A stretch of DNA of 64,000 bases from Pseudomonas yamanorum (lineage in GTDB: Bacteria > Pseudomonadota > Gammaproteobacteria > Pseudomonadales > Pseudomonadaceae). The notes under the pieces are model-generated. The model was not told the origin of the DNA. It saw only the letters and a list, made by a program, of their open reading frames with translations, and ran no database searches. A program made the translations under genes and the position numbers. The stretch lies in contig NZ_LT629793.1 in assembly GCF_900105735.1 (NCBI RefSeq), positions 3,596,001 to 3,660,000 of the forward strand, written 5' to 3'. Positions 26,681-38,049 of the stretch are shown here, piece after piece (the stretch's first letter is position 1; each line of letters begins with the position of its first letter).

Positions 26681-27667
26681 TTACCCCACTTTCACCATAT
26701 GCGGTTGCGAGCTGCGCTCGGTAGGCAGGTGATCGAGGTCACGGCTGACCAGCAACAGGACTTCTGCCGAAGCGTCCGACACCTGGGCCTTGTAGCCGGC
26801 GATCGAACGGGCGAAGACGTTGTAGATGACTACCGCAGGAATCGCGGCAACCAGGCCCAGTGCCGTTGCCAGCAGGGCTTCGGCGATGCCGGGAGCCACG
26901 ACGGCGAGGTTGGTGGTCTGGGTTTTGGCGATGCCGATGAAGCTGTTCATGATGCCCCACACGGTACCGAACAGGCCGACGAAGGGCGCGGTGGAACCGA
27001 TGGTGGCCAGCACGCCGGTGCCGTTGCTCATGTTGCGACCGCAGGCGGCAACCAGGCGCTCAAGACGGAAGCTGACACGTTCCTTGATGCCTTCTTTTTC
27101 ACGGCTGTTGGCCGACAGGCGCATTTCTTCGAGTGCGTCGTGAACCAGCAGGTGCGCCAGGGTGCCTTTTTTCGCCGCGCTTTCGCTGGCTTCTTTAAGG
27201 GTGGTGGCTTTTTTCAGGTGGACGATTTCAGTACGCAGGCGACGCTTGGCGCCCAGCAGCTCGAAGCCTTTGGCGATCCAGATGGTCCAGGTGATGATCG
27301 AGGCGATGGCCAGGCCGATCATCACGATCTTCACGATGATGTCAGCGTTCTGGTACATGCCCCAGGGCGACAGGTCGTGGGCCATGCCCAGGCTGTTGTC
27401 TTCTTCCAGCACGACACCGGAATCGTCAGCCGGTGCGCCTTCGGCGGCCAGGGCCGGGTCGGTAGCGGCCGGTGCGGCGGCTGGCGCAGCAGCGTTTTGC
27501 TCGTGGGCTGGCGCGGTCGCTGCAGGCGGGGCGGCCGGCGCGGTGTTGTCGGCGAAGGCGGCGGTCGGTGCCAGCAGAACGCTGAACAGCACTGCAGCAA
27601 TCGCACGCCAGGCGCGGGATGGGCTGTGAGGCTTGGTTGGCGAAGCGGGGGATGTAATGCGTGTCAT
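26681..27667 (-). CDS. exbB: ExbB proton channel protein (long Pseudomonas form)
   Basis: ExbB forms the pentameric proton-channel scaffold for TonB. The 328-residue product has an N-terminal signal-like helix, an Ala/Pro-rich periplasmic extension (about residues 35-85), then three membrane helices; GTGVLATIGSTAPFVGLFGT and AVVAPGIAEALLATALGLVA are the MotA/TolQ/ExbB core. The extended N-terminus is the form common in Pseudomonas. It leads the exbB-exbD-tonB operon; the gap to exbD is 6 bp. A Fur-like site lies upstream. Confidence 0.95.
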   Translation of the reverse strand: MTRITSPASPTKPHSPSRAWRAIAAVLFSVLLAPTAAFADNTAPAAPPAATAPAHEQNAAAPAAAPAATDPALAAEGAPADDSGVVLEEDNSLGMAHDLSPWGMYQNADIIVKIVMIGLAIASIITWTIWIAKGFELLGAKRRLRTEIVHLKKATTLKEASESAAKKGTLAHLLVHDALEEMRLSANSREKEGIKERVSFRLERLVAACGRNMSNGTGVLATIGSTAPFVGLFGTVWGIMNSFIGIAKTQTTNLAVVAPGIAEALLATALGLVAAIPAVVIYNVFARSIAGYKAQVSDASAEVLLLVSRDLDHLPTERSSQPHMVKVG

Positions 27668-27748
27668 GCTGGCCGGACCTGAGATAAAAAAATGAGTGAG
27701 CGTCCTTCCAGACCGTAACGGGTCGAGGACAAATGGGCGGTTATTATT

Positions 27749-27767
27749 GCAAGTAATTCTTGTTAAC
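27749..27767 (-). promoter_or_regulatory. Possible Fur box upstream of exbB
   Basis: The reverse strand reads GTTAACAAGAATTACTTGC, matching the Fur consensus at about 11 of 19 positions by hand alignment. It sits in an AT-rich stretch 82-100 bp before exbB. Regulation of tonB-exbBD by iron is general in pseudomonads; the exact site is tentative. Confidence 0.4.
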
Positions 27768-27856
27768 AGAAGTAATACAGTTACTTTATTTGTCGTTTTG
27801 CTGGCCGCTGGTCATCTGCGGGGGCTAATCTTGACCTTTAAGAATGGAGTTTTGTG

Positions 27857-28708
27857 ATGTCTGCGCCTTCTGTGGTGATTGCCGGTTGCGGCGATGTCGG
27901 TAGCCGTCTGGCCACCCAATTGCTGGCCCAGGGCTGGGAGGTTCATGGCCTGCGGCGGGATATCTCGCGCCTTCCCAAGGGCGTTATCGGGATTGCCGGC
28001 GACCTGTTCAATGAAGACTGTCCCGACACCTGGCCGGTGGGCGGGGTGGATTACCTGGTGTATTGCGCGGCGGCCACCGATCACGACGAGGCGGGCTATC
28101 GTGCTGCGTACGTGCAAGGGTTGCGGCATGTGCTGGAATGGTTGAACGACTACGGCCAGGAACCTAAACACTTGCTGTTTGTGTCCAGCAGCAGTGTGTA
28201 TGGGCAGCAGAACGGTGAGTGGGTCGACGAAAGCTCCGAGACCAAGGCAGGCGGTTATTCCGGACAAGTGATGCTGGCAGCCGAGCAAGTGGCATTGAAT
28301 AGTGGGATTCCCGCCAGTGTCGTGCGCCTTACCGGGATTTATGGTCCAGGTCGGGAGTGGTTGTTGAGCCAAGTGCGCCAGGGTTATCGCGTGGCGATTG
28401 ATCCGCCTTTATATGGCAACCGGATTCACGCGGATGACGCAGCGGGTTTGCTGGCGTTTTTGCTGCAGCACGTGGAGCAGGGCGGTGTGCTGGATAATTG
28501 CTACATCGGCGTCGACGATGCTCCGGCCCCGCTGGCCGAGGTGGTTGGCTGGTTGCGCGAATACCTGGGCGTGACCGAATGGGCTGAGAACGCCAGCGTA
28601 CGACGCGCCGGTAGCAAGCAATGTAGCAATGCCCGGGCCAAGGCGTTGGGCTGGGTGCCGCGTTATCCGAGTTATCGCGAAGGGTATGCGGCGATTCTTG
28701 AGGGTTGA
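27857..28708 (+). CDS. NAD(P)-dependent epimerase/dehydratase-like (extended SDR) protein
   Basis: The 283-residue product is an extended short-chain dehydrogenase-like protein. The N-terminal Rossmann motif is VIAGCGDVGSRLA (GxGxxG), followed by a YeeZ-like pattern (VYCAAATDHDEAGYR, LFVSSSSVYGQQNGEWVDE). The catalytic YxxxK is absent in the usual place, where GGYSGQVMLAAEQ occurs instead, as in YeeZ-type members. It starts at ATG 27857, eight bases after a GGAG; a GTG three bases upstream is the alternative. It is divergent from exbB and ends at a bidirectional terminator. The substrate is unknown. Confidence 0.85.
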   Translation: MSAPSVVIAGCGDVGSRLATQLLAQGWEVHGLRRDISRLPKGVIGIAGDLFNEDCPDTWPVGGVDYLVYCAAATDHDEAGYRAAYVQGLRHVLEWLNDYGQEPKHLLFVSSSSVYGQQNGEWVDESSETKAGGYSGQVMLAAEQVALNSGIPASVVRLTGIYGPGREWLLSQVRQGYRVAIDPPLYGNRIHADDAAGLLAFLLQHVEQGGVLDNCYIGVDDAPAPLAEVVGWLREYLGVTEWAENASVRRAGSKQCSNARAKALGWVPRYPSYREGYAAILEG

Positions 28709-28720
28709 TTGCGGCATTAA

Positions 28721-28748
28721 GAAAAAGGAGCCTTAGGGCTCCTTTTTT
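28721..28748. terminator. Bidirectional rho-independent terminator
   Basis: AAAAAGGAGCC-TTAG-GGCTCCTTTTTT lies between two convergent genes, giving a T-tract on both strands. Confidence 0.9.
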
Positions 28749-28751
28749 GCG

Positions 28752-29495
28752 TCACTGTTTTTCCAGCAACCACTGTCGCGGCCCGGGGGTAAACGAGGGC
28801 ACCTCGTCGGCCTGGGCGGTGTTGATCGCCTGGAAGATCTCCAGTTGCTTGCCCTTGCGCGCAAAGATCCACGGGTTGCCCTGGCCGTTCAACTGCAACC
28901 AGATACTGTCGTAGCCGCCGCTCATGGAAGCGCAATCGCCCGCCAGGCACAGCGAGTACTGATCAGCACCCGGCAAGCCGGTCACCTGGCCATTGGCCTG
29001 GAACTGCACCGTCGCGCCTTCGCCATTACCGCTGCTGATTTTCCAGGTGCCGCCCATATAGGCGGCATACAGGGTGCGTTCGAAGTTGGCGCCCAGTGGC
29101 GCGCCTTCAGGGGCCGGGTCCTTGGCACGGGCGAACAGTTGCTCGGGCTCGTTATCATTGGCCCCTTGCAGCAATAGTTTGCCTTTACGCTTGAGTTCGG
29201 TGGCGGAGCCGCCGTAGAAATCGACGCTCCAGGCGCCGGATTTTTCACCCAGCAACTTGCCTTCAGCTACTTCAAAACCGTTGTAGTAGCGGGCCTGGGA
29301 TGCTTTGGTGTTCACCTCCCATTCGAGGTTCGGACCGTAGCTCTGCAGGGCTTCACGCAAAGGGCCGCCCTTGGCTGCCGCGTCGATGGCGGCCTGGTTG
29401 ATCCAGGTGCCGCTCACATCCAGGTCGGCGGGATTGCTGGCGCAGCCGCCGAGCAGCAGGGCGAGCAACGAAGAGGCAACGAGCGCTTTGCGCAT
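28752..29495 (-). CDS. Hypothetical outer-membrane-type lipoprotein
   Basis: The 247-residue product has a lipoprotein signal peptide with lipobox LLGGC (Cys18), so it is exported and lipidated. The mature part has a mixed beta-rich pattern with repeated short strands (GTWKISSGNGEGATVQF, DSIWLQLNGQGNPWIF) and Cys pair CLAGDC that may form a disulfide. I do not recognise a named family. It lies upstream of, and on the same strand as, the ridA-spoT-rpoZ genes in order but downstream in transcription, separated from ridA by a strong hairpin. Confidence 0.75.
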   Translation of the reverse strand: MRKALVASSLLALLLGGCASNPADLDVSGTWINQAAIDAAAKGGPLREALQSYGPNLEWEVNTKASQARYYNGFEVAEGKLLGEKSGAWSVDFYGGSATELKRKGKLLLQGANDNEPEQLFARAKDPAPEGAPLGANFERTLYAAYMGGTWKISSGNGEGATVQFQANGQVTGLPGADQYSLCLAGDCASMSGGYDSIWLQLNGQGNPWIFARKGKQLEIFQAINTAQADEVPSFTPGPRQWLLEKQ

Positions 29496-29520
29496 TACGA
29501 AATCCTTCCAAGAACCAATT

Positions 29521-29552
29521 CGGCGCAGCCTTCCCGTGGAAGCGCTGCGCCG
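29521..29552 (-). terminator. Terminator-like hairpin after ridA
   Basis: A long imperfect stem (CGGCGCAGC / GCTGCGCCG, with inner CTTCC / GGAAG) lies 6-38 bp past the ridA stop. It separates ridA from the downstream lipoprotein gene. The T-run is short. Confidence 0.55.
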
Positions 29553-29558
29553 GATGTT

Positions 29559-29939
29559 TTACTCGATGACCAGAATGGCGTCCATCTCAACCTGCGCGCC
29601 CTTTGGCAGGGCGGCAACGCCGATGGCGGCGCGGGCCGGGTACGGCTGTTCGAAGTACTTGCCCATGATCTCGTTAACCTTGGCGAAGTGGCTCAGGTCG
29701 GTGAGGAAGATGTTCAGTTTGACGATGTCCTTGAACGAACCGCCCGCAGCTTCGGCAACCGACTTCAGGTTTTCAAAGACCTGGATGGTCTGGGCTTCAA
29801 AGCCTTCAACCAGCTCCATGGTTTTTGGGTCCAGTGGAATCTGGCCGGACATGTAGACGGTATTGCCCGCCTTGATCGCCTGGGAATAAGTACCGATTGC
29901 TGCTGGTGCCTTGTCGCTGGTGATAACAGTCTTGGTCAT
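29559..29939 (-). CDS. ridA: RidA family 2-iminobutanoate/2-iminopropanoate deaminase
   Basis: RidA hydrolyses reactive enamine/imine intermediates released by PLP enzymes. The 126-residue product has the YjgF/RidA hallmarks: [40 protein letters not shown], and the C-terminal [19 protein letters not shown], containing the conserved Arg of the active site. It lies 24 bp downstream of spoT, the common gamma-proteobacterial rpoZ-spoT-ridA order. A second, more divergent RidA-family gene is in this window beside dadA. Confidence 0.95.
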   Translation of the reverse strand: MTKTVITSDKAPAAIGTYSQAIKAGNTVYMSGQIPLDPKTMELVEGFEAQTIQVFENLKSVAEAAGGSFKDIVKLNIFLTDLSHFAKVNEIMGKYFEQPYPARAAIGVAALPKGAQVEMDAILVIE

Positions 29940-29963
29940 GAATGACTCCTTGTAATGGATGGG

Positions 29964-32069
29964 CTAGGCGCGCATGCGGGTGATGCGGATGACCCCGGTC
30001 AGGGCGCGCAGTTTCTTGATCACGCGGGCCAGGTGCACGCGGTCGTGCACGCTGACCACCAGTTGGACCACGCTGATGCGGCCATCGCGTTCGTCCATGC
30101 TGATTTTCTCGATATTGCCGTCGGCCGCATTGACGCTGCTGGCCAGCAGGGCGATCAGGCCGCGCTGGTGTTCCAGCTCGACCCGCAGCTCGACGTTGAA
30201 TTCGCCGGTGACATCCTTGGCCCACGAAAGCTGGATGCATTTCTCGGGGTTGTGGCGGATTTCACTGATATTGCGGCAGTTGTCCAGGTGCACCACCATG
30301 CCTTTGCCCGCGGACAGGTGGCCGACAATCGGGTCGCCCGGGATCGGCGTGCAGCACTTGGCGTAGCTGAGCACCAGGCCTTCGGTGCCGCGAATCGCCA
30401 GCGGGCCTTCGGGGCTTGGCAACTGTTCGCCTTCGCCCAGCAGGCGGCGGGCGACTACATAGGCCATGCGATTGCCCAGGCCGATGTCTTCCAGCAAGTC
30501 TTCGATCAGTTCCTGACGGTACTCGTGGAGCATCGCCTGCACGCGCTCGGCCGGGATCTTGTCCAGGGAGCTGTCGAAGCCGTTGAGCACCTTGTTCAGC
30601 AGGCGTTCGCCCAGGCTGATGGACTCGGAACGGCGTTGCAGTTTCAGGGCGTGACGGATATGGGTGCGGGCCTTGCCGGTGACCACAAAGTTGAGCCAGG
30701 CCGGGTTCGGGCGTGCGCCCGGTGCGCTGACGATCTCCACCGTGGAGCCGCTTTGCAGCGGTTCCGACAGCGGGGCCAGTCGACGATTGATCCGACAGGC
30801 TATGCAGCTGTTACCCACGTCGGTGTGCACCGCGTAGGCAAAGTCGACCGCCGTGGAGCCTTTTGGCAGCTCCATGATCCGGCCTTTTGGCGTGAACACG
30901 TAGACCTCGTCCGGGAACAGGTCGATCTTCACGCTTTCGATAAATTCCAGGGAGTTGCCGGCACGTTGCTGCATTTCCAGCACGCCCTTGACCCACTGGC
31001 GGGCGCGGGCGTGGGTGCCTTTTGGCTGCTCGTCGCCGGTGGATTTGTACAGCCAATGGGCGGCGATGCCGTTGTTGGCCATCTCTTCCATTTCGCGGGT
31101 GCGGATCTGGATCTCGATCGGCACCCCGTGCATACCGAACAGCGTGGTGTGCAGCGACTGATAGCCGTTGGCCTTGGGAATCGCGATGTAGTCCTTGAAA
31201 CGACCCGGCAGGGGTTTGTACAAATTATGTACAGCGCCCAGCACGCGGTAGCACGTATCGACCTTGTCGACGATGATCCGGAACGCGTACACGTCCATGA
31301 TCTCGTTGAAGGCCCGACGCTTGCCGCGCATCTTCTTGTAGATGCCGTAGATGTGTTTCTGCCGGCCGCTGACCTCGCCCTCGATCTCATCGATCGCCAG
31401 GCAATGGCTCAGGGACTCTTCGATCTTGTTGACGATTTCCTTGCGATTGCCCCGGGCGCGTTTGACCGCCTGATAAATGCGCGCGGAACGCATCGGGTGC
31501 ATGGCCTTGAAGCCGAGGTCTTCGAATTCGATACGAATGGCGTGCATGCCCAGCCGGTTGGCGATGGGCGCGTAGATTTCCAGGGTTTCCTTGGCGATGC
31601 GCCGGCGTTTTTCGCCGGACAGCACCTCCAGCGTGCGCATGTTGTGCAGCCGGTCGGCCAGCTTGACCAGGATCACCCGGATGTCCCGGGCCATGGCCAT
31701 GGCCATCTTCTGGAAGTTTTCTGCCTGAGCTTCGGCCTTGGTTTCGAAATTCATCTGGGTCAGTTTGCTGACCCCATCGACCAGTTCGGCCACGGTTTCG
31801 CCAAATTGCGCGCTGAGCGCTTCCTTGGCAATGCCGGTGTCTTCGATCACGTCATGCAGCATTGCGGCCATCAAACTCTGATGGTCCATGTGCATGTCGG
31901 CAAGAATGTTTGCCACGGCAAGAGGATGCGTGACATACGCCTCGCCACTGCGGCGGCGTTGGCCGTCGTGGGCTTGTTCGGCGTAGAAATACGCTCGGCG
32001 GACCAGGTTGACCTGGTCTGGGCCGAGGTAGGTCGATAAGCGATCGGCGAGGGCGTCTATGCTCGGCAA
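29964..32069 (-). CDS. spoT: Bifunctional (p)ppGpp synthetase/hydrolase SpoT
   Basis: SpoT makes and degrades (p)ppGpp in response to starvation. The 701-residue product has the hydrolase HD domain (His72-Asp73 and ED at 76-77 in LLHDVIEDTG numbering), the synthetase domain (YRVLGAVHNLYKPLPGRFKD, GYQSLHTTLFG), TGS (VYVFTPKGRIMELPKGST) and a C-terminal ACT domain. The intact HD box implies active hydrolysis. The start codon is TTG at 32069, preceded by a GGAG about nine bases upstream; no ATG fits the N-terminus. It follows rpoZ and precedes ridA. Confidence 0.97.
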   Translation of the reverse strand: MPSIDALADRLSTYLGPDQVNLVRRAYFYAEQAHDGQRRRSGEAYVTHPLAVANILADMHMDHQSLMAAMLHDVIEDTGIAKEALSAQFGETVAELVDGVSKLTQMNFETKAEAQAENFQKMAMAMARDIRVILVKLADRLHNMRTLEVLSGEKRRRIAKETLEIYAPIANRLGMHAIRIEFEDLGFKAMHPMRSARIYQAVKRARGNRKEIVNKIEESLSHCLAIDEIEGEVSGRQKHIYGIYKKMRGKRRAFNEIMDVYAFRIIVDKVDTCYRVLGAVHNLYKPLPGRFKDYIAIPKANGYQSLHTTLFGMHGVPIEIQIRTREMEEMANNGIAAHWLYKSTGDEQPKGTHARARQWVKGVLEMQQRAGNSLEFIESVKIDLFPDEVYVFTPKGRIMELPKGSTAVDFAYAVHTDVGNSCIACRINRRLAPLSEPLQSGSTVEIVSAPGARPNPAWLNFVVTGKARTHIRHALKLQRRSESISLGERLLNKVLNGFDSSLDKIPAERVQAMLHEYRQELIEDLLEDIGLGNRMAYVVARRLLGEGEQLPSPEGPLAIRGTEGLVLSYAKCCTPIPGDPIVGHLSAGKGMVVHLDNCRNISEIRHNPEKCIQLSWAKDVTGEFNVELRVELEHQRGLIALLASSVNAADGNIEKISMDERDGRISVVQLVVSVHDRVHLARVIKKLRALTGVIRITRMRA

Positions 32070-32129
32070 AGTATTAACTCCTGCCGTTGGCTGTGACCCC
32101 GCGCCGTGCTACGTCGACCAGGCATAGGC

Positions 32130-32393
32130 TTAGACGGCCTCGTTGGACTCGTCCTCGAACGCTGCAAACAGCGGTTCGTCTTCAACGATTTCGGCGTTGG
32201 CGATGAACTCGTAGCTCATCAGGCCTTCAGCGATTTCACGCAGGGCTACAACGGTAGGCTTGTCGTTTTCCCACTGGACCAGAGGCTCTTTGCCGCCAGT
32301 GGCCAGTTGACGGGCACGCTTGGTAGAGAGCATGACCAGCTCAAAGCGGTTATCCACGTGTTCTAGGCAGTCTTCAACGGTTACGCGGGCCAT
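32130..32393 (-). CDS. rpoZ: RNA polymerase omega subunit
   Basis: The omega subunit stabilises RNA polymerase and mediates part of the ppGpp response. The 87-residue product begins [20 protein letters not shown] and contains the conserved [13 protein letters not shown] segment. It is upstream of spoT (60-bp gap), the usual rpoZ-spoT operon, and 167 bp downstream of gmk. Length and sequence are typical. Confidence 0.97.
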   Translation of the reverse strand: MARVTVEDCLEHVDNRFELVMLSTKRARQLATGGKEPLVQWENDKPTVVALREIAEGLMSYEFIANAEIVEDEPLFAAFEDESNEAV

Positions 32394-32560
32394 GGTATTC
32401 CTCGGAGCGAATGCAATATGCGCGCTGCCCGGTTGGGCGAGCGGACTGAACAGTTTAAAAAATCACCAGCGTTTAGGGAAGCGCTGATTTTTCGCAGGCC
32501 ATCGCAAACGCGCTACAAGTGCCAATGTAAAGCCCTTGCAGCGGTTTTGGGAAGAGCCAA

Positions 32561-34056
<1,496 letters not shown>

Positions 34057-34273
34057 GGAAGTACCTCGCGATGCAGTCCCGCAAACAGGCGGGCTGATGG
34101 GTAGATTGAAGCCGACAGGCTGCGAAGGCGCAGGATTGTAGCTCAACGGGACGGATGGCCCCAAACAGTGGCTTCGGTGACCGGGTTTGTAACAGGATTT
34201 TTTAGAAGTGCTGATCAGGGCTGGCGGCTCTATAATGCTCGGCAGTTTTTCGTCCTCCGTACAGGTATCCCCT

Positions 34274-34996
34274 ATGAAACGTCCAAGTGGTCGCGCTGCC
34301 GATCAGCTCCGCTCGATCCGCATCACCCGCAACTACACCAAACACGCCGAGGGATCTGTACTGGTCGAGTTTGGCGATACCAAGGTTATCTGCACCGTCA
34401 GCGTCGAAAACGGCGTGCCGCGTTTCCTCAAGGGCCAGGGCCAGGGTTGGTTGACTGCCGAATACGGCATGCTGCCGCGCGCCACCGGCGAGCGTAACCA
34501 GCGTGAAGCCAGTCGTGGCAAGCAAGGCGGGCGCACCCTGGAAATCCAGCGCCTGATCGGTCGTTCCCTGCGTGCTGCGCTGGACATGTCCAAGCTGGGC
34601 GACGTGACCCTGTACGTCGACTGCGACGTGATCCAGGCTGACGGTGGCACTCGCACGGCGTCCATCACCGGCGCTATGGTTGCCCTGGTCGATGCGCTCA
34701 AAGTCATCAAGAAGCGTGGCGGCCTGAAAGGCGGCGATCCGCTCAAGCAGATGATCGCGGCTGTATCGGTAGGCATGTATCAGGGCGAGCCAGTGCTGGA
34801 TCTGGACTATCTTGAAGATTCGGCTGCCGAGACCGACCTGAACGTGGTGATGACCAGCACCGGTGGTTTCATCGAAGTGCAGGGCACCGCCGAAGGCGCG
34901 CCATTCCAGCCGGCGGACCTGAATGCCATGCTGGCATTGGCCCAGAAAGGCATGACCGATATCTTCGAATTGCAGAACGCCGCACTGGCCGACTGA
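34274..34996 (+). CDS. rph: Ribonuclease PH
   Basis: RNase PH trims the 3' ends of tRNA precursors with phosphate. The 240-residue product begins [20 protein letters not shown] and has the catalytic-core segments [14 protein letters not shown] and [16 protein letters not shown] 34274 is the conserved start; an upstream in-frame ATG at 34208 is not. It is divergent from yicC, a common pairing, and is followed 22 bp later by a small membrane-protein gene. Confidence 0.97.
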   Translation: MKRPSGRAADQLRSIRITRNYTKHAEGSVLVEFGDTKVICTVSVENGVPRFLKGQGQGWLTAEYGMLPRATGERNQREASRGKQGGRTLEIQRLIGRSLRAALDMSKLGDVTLYVDCDVIQADGGTRTASITGAMVALVDALKVIKKRGGLKGGDPLKQMIAAVSVGMYQGEPVLDLDYLEDSAAETDLNVVMTSTGGFIEVQGTAEGAPFQPADLNAMLALAQKGMTDIFELQNAALAD

Positions 34997-35018
34997 TTCA
35001 AACCCAAGGAGCTACGCC

Positions 35019-35387
35019 ATGAGTGACAGTCAACTTCCACTGCCGACACCGTCCAAGGAAGTTCGCCAGTGGGCGATGCTCTGTCACTTCGCGGCGTTTT
35101 TCGGCTTGATGTTCCCGTTCGGCAGCCTGCTGGGGCCTTTGATTCTCTGGCAGGTGAAGAAGGATACGGACCCGTTCATTGATGATCAGGGCAAGGAAGC
35201 GCTGAATTTCCAGATCACCGTGGGCATTGCCTGGGCGGTCTGCTTCCTGCTGGGTTTTATCGTGATCGGCTTCGTGTTGATGACCGTCCTGGTGATCGGC
35301 GCGGTGGTGATGACGATCATTGGGGGCATCAAGGCCAACAAGGGCGTGGCTTATCGTTATCCGTGGACGTTGCGGTTGATCAAATAA
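35019..35387 (+). CDS. DUF4870-family membrane protein
   Basis: The 122-residue product has three hydrophobic helices and the DUF4870 signature: WAMLCHFAAFFGLMFPFG, LGPLILWQVKKDTDPFIDDQ, GKEALNFQIT and GGIKANKGVAYRYPWTLRL. It probably sits in the inner membrane; function is unknown. It lies 22 bp after rph and ends just before a strong terminator, so it is likely co-transcribed with rph. Confidence 0.88.
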   Translation: MSDSQLPLPTPSKEVRQWAMLCHFAAFFGLMFPFGSLLGPLILWQVKKDTDPFIDDQGKEALNFQITVGIAWAVCFLLGFIVIGFVLMTVLVIGAVVMTIIGGIKANKGVAYRYPWTLRLIK

Positions 35388-35395
35388 CCACCGCC

Positions 35396-35431
35396 CACAA
35401 AAAAACCGACAGCGACGTCGGTTTTTTTGTG
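35396..35431. terminator. Bidirectional terminator between DUF4870 gene and crc
   Basis: CACAAAAAAACCGAC-AGCGAC-GTCGGTTTTTTTGTG is a strong symmetrical hairpin with T-tracts on both strands, between convergent genes. Confidence 0.92.
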
Positions 35432-35445
35432 CCTGGAAAAAGACC

Positions 35446-36225
35446 TTAGATGGTCAATGTCCAGTCGTAGTCCACGATCAGCGGCGCGTGCTGCGAGAAG
35501 CGCGGCTGGCGTGGCAGGCGTGCGCTGCGCACAAATCGTCGCAGGCCTGGCGTCAGCAACTGGTAGTCAAAACGCCAGCCGAGGTTGAGCATCTCGGCCT
35601 GTTCGTTATCCGGCCACCAGCTGTACTGGTCGCCTTCGCGGCTGACTTCCCGCAGGGCATCGACATAGCCCATGTTGCCGACAATCTCGTCCATCCAGGC
35701 CCGTTCCGGCGCCAGGAAACCCGGGGATTGCTGGCTGTCGCGCCAGTTCTTGATATCCAGCTTCTGTTGCGCCACGTACAGCGAGCCACAGTAAATGTAC
35801 TCGCGACGTTTGCGCCGCTGTTTATCCAGATAACGGGCGAAATCGTCCATTAGCTTGAACTTCTGGTTCAAGTCTTCATCGCCATTCTGCCCTGATGGAA
35901 GCAGCAAGGTCGCGATGCTGACCTTGTCGAAATCGGCTTGCAGGTAGCGCCCGTAGCGGTCGGCTGTCTCGAAGCCGAGGCCGCTGATGACCGCCTTGGG
36001 TTGCAACCGCGAATACAAAGCCACGCCGCCTTGGGCGGGAACTTCGGCATCACAGGCATAAAGGAAGTAGCCATCCAGTTGGAAGGCTGGGTCGTCCAGT
36101 TCAAAGGCGGAGGCGCGGGTGTCCTGCAGGCAGATGACGTCGGCATTCTGGGCTTGCAGCCAACTGAGCAAACCACGCTCGACTGCAGCCTGAATACCAT
36201 TGACGTTCACACTGATGATCCGCAT
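35446..36225 (-). CDS. crc: Catabolite repression control protein Crc
   Basis: Crc assists Hfq in repressing translation of catabolic mRNAs in pseudomonads. The 259-residue product has the endonuclease-exonuclease-phosphatase fold of ExoIII but is not expected to cut DNA: it starts MRIISVNVNGIQAAVERGLL, as known Crc proteins do. The terminal HD pair of ExoIII is not seen; FSQHAPLIVDYDW takes its place. It is divergent from pyrE with 82 bp between, the conserved crc-pyrE arrangement. An upstream in-frame ATG at 36261 would overlap the promoter, so 36225 is chosen. Confidence 0.96.
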   Translation of the reverse strand: MRIISVNVNGIQAAVERGLLSWLQAQNADVICLQDTRASAFELDDPAFQLDGYFLYACDAEVPAQGGVALYSRLQPKAVISGLGFETADRYGRYLQADFDKVSIATLLLPSGQNGDEDLNQKFKLMDDFARYLDKQRRKRREYIYCGSLYVAQQKLDIKNWRDSQQSPGFLAPERAWMDEIVGNMGYVDALREVSREGDQYSWWPDNEQAEMLNLGWRFDYQLLTPGLRRFVRSARLPRQPRFSQHAPLIVDYDWTLTI

Positions 36226-36246
36226 AAATGGCCCCAAAAATCGCGT

Positions 36247-36263
36247 GCGTGTATGATACACGC
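36247..36263. promoter_or_regulatory. Palindrome in the crc/pyrE divergent promoter region
   Basis: GCGTGTA-TGA-TACACGC is a perfect 7-bp inverted repeat that includes a TATGAT -10-like hexamer (36252-36257) facing pyrE. It lies 22-38 bp before the crc start and could be an operator or a divergent -10 region. Confidence 0.45.
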
Positions 36264-36307
36264 CGTCTACCTAATTAGCTAAATCCGTGGTATCTGAGGC
36301 TTTTTTC

Positions 36308-36952
36308 ATGCAGGCGTATCAACGCGATTTCATTCGTTTTGCCATCGATCGCGGCGTATTGCGCTTCGGTGAGTTCACCCTGAAGTCCGGGCGTACCAGC
36401 CCTTACTTCTTCAATGCCGGCCTTTTCAACTCAGGTTCTGCCCTGGCGCAGTTGGGTCGTTTTTATGCGGCCGCCATCGTTGAAAGCGGTATTTCCTTCG
36501 ACGTGCTGTTCGGCCCGGCCTACAAGGGCATTCCCCTGGCCGCCGCGACCGCCGTGGCGTTGGCCGAACATCACGGGCTGGATTTGCCTTGGTGCTTCAA
36601 CCGCAAGGAAGCCAAGGCTCATGGCGAAGGCGGTAGCCTGGTGGGCGCGCCGCTCAAGGGCGACGTGCTGATCATCGACGACGTGATCACTGCCGGTACG
36701 GCGATTCGCGAAGTGATGCAGATCATCGCTTCCCAGGACGGCGCCAAGGCAGCCGGCGTGCTGATCGCGCTGAACCGCCAGGAGCGTGGCAACGGTGAAT
36801 TGTCGGCGATCCAGGAAGTGGAGCGTGATTTCGGGATTCCGGTGGTGAGCATTGTTTCGTTGAACCAAGTGCTGCAGTTCCTGGAAGACGACCCGCAGCT
36901 CAAGCAGCATTTGCCGGCGGTCAAGGCCTATCGCGAGCAGTTCGGCGTTTAG
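36308..36952 (+). CDS. pyrE: Orotate phosphoribosyltransferase
   Basis: PyrE makes orotidine 5'-phosphate from orotate and PRPP in pyrimidine synthesis. The 214-residue product has [16 protein letters not shown] near the N-terminus and the PRPP-binding motif [17 protein letters not shown] 36308 gives the conserved start [12 protein letters not shown]; an upstream GTG at 36287 is an alternative. It is divergent from crc and convergent with argB, with a REPIN and a terminator between. Confidence 0.97.
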   Translation: MQAYQRDFIRFAIDRGVLRFGEFTLKSGRTSPYFFNAGLFNSGSALAQLGRFYAAAIVESGISFDVLFGPAYKGIPLAAATAVALAEHHGLDLPWCFNRKEAKAHGEGGSLVGAPLKGDVLIIDDVITAGTAIREVMQIIASQDGAKAAGVLIALNRQERGNGELSAIQEVERDFGIPVVSIVSLNQVLQFLEDDPQLKQHLPAVKAYREQFGV

Positions 36953-36960
36953 AAGATCCA

Positions 36961-37050
36961 TGTGGGAGCGGGCTTGCTCGCGAATACGGCTTGTCAGTTG
37001 ATATATGTGTCGACTGACCCGCCGCTTTCGCGAGCAAGCCCGCTCCCACA
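36961..37050. repeat. REPIN, GCGGGCTTGCTCGCGAA type
   Basis: Two 24-bp inverted copies (36961-36984 and 37027-37050) with core TGTGGGAGCGGGCTTGCTC are exact reverse complements separated by 42 bp. It lies between convergent pyrE and argB. Confidence 0.9.
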
Positions 37051-37074
37051 TTTTCAGACCGAGTACATAGAAAA

Positions 37075-37111
37075 GGCCCCGTTCAATCGAATTGAGCGGG
37101 GGCTTTTTTTT
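37075..37111. terminator. Terminator between pyrE and argB
   Basis: A GGCCCCGTTCAAT / ATTGAGCGGGGGC stem with a run of eight Ts follows pyrE; the reverse strand has a shorter T-run (CCTTTTC), so it may serve argB as well. Confidence 0.85.
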
Positions 37112-37123
37112 GTTTGCAGCGCT

Positions 37124-38029
<906 letters not shown>

Positions 38030-38049
38030 TCAGGGCTCCGGTACAAAAA

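Noticed and set aside
29955..32039. 694-codon frame opposite spoT
   Set aside because: Almost exactly antiparallel to SpoT, which is unambiguous; composition is that of an antisense shadow.
36961..37050. REPIN considered as an attachment site or CRISPR repeat
   Set aside because: Only one inverted pair per site with variable internal sequence; matches the REPIN form, and no cas genes are present.
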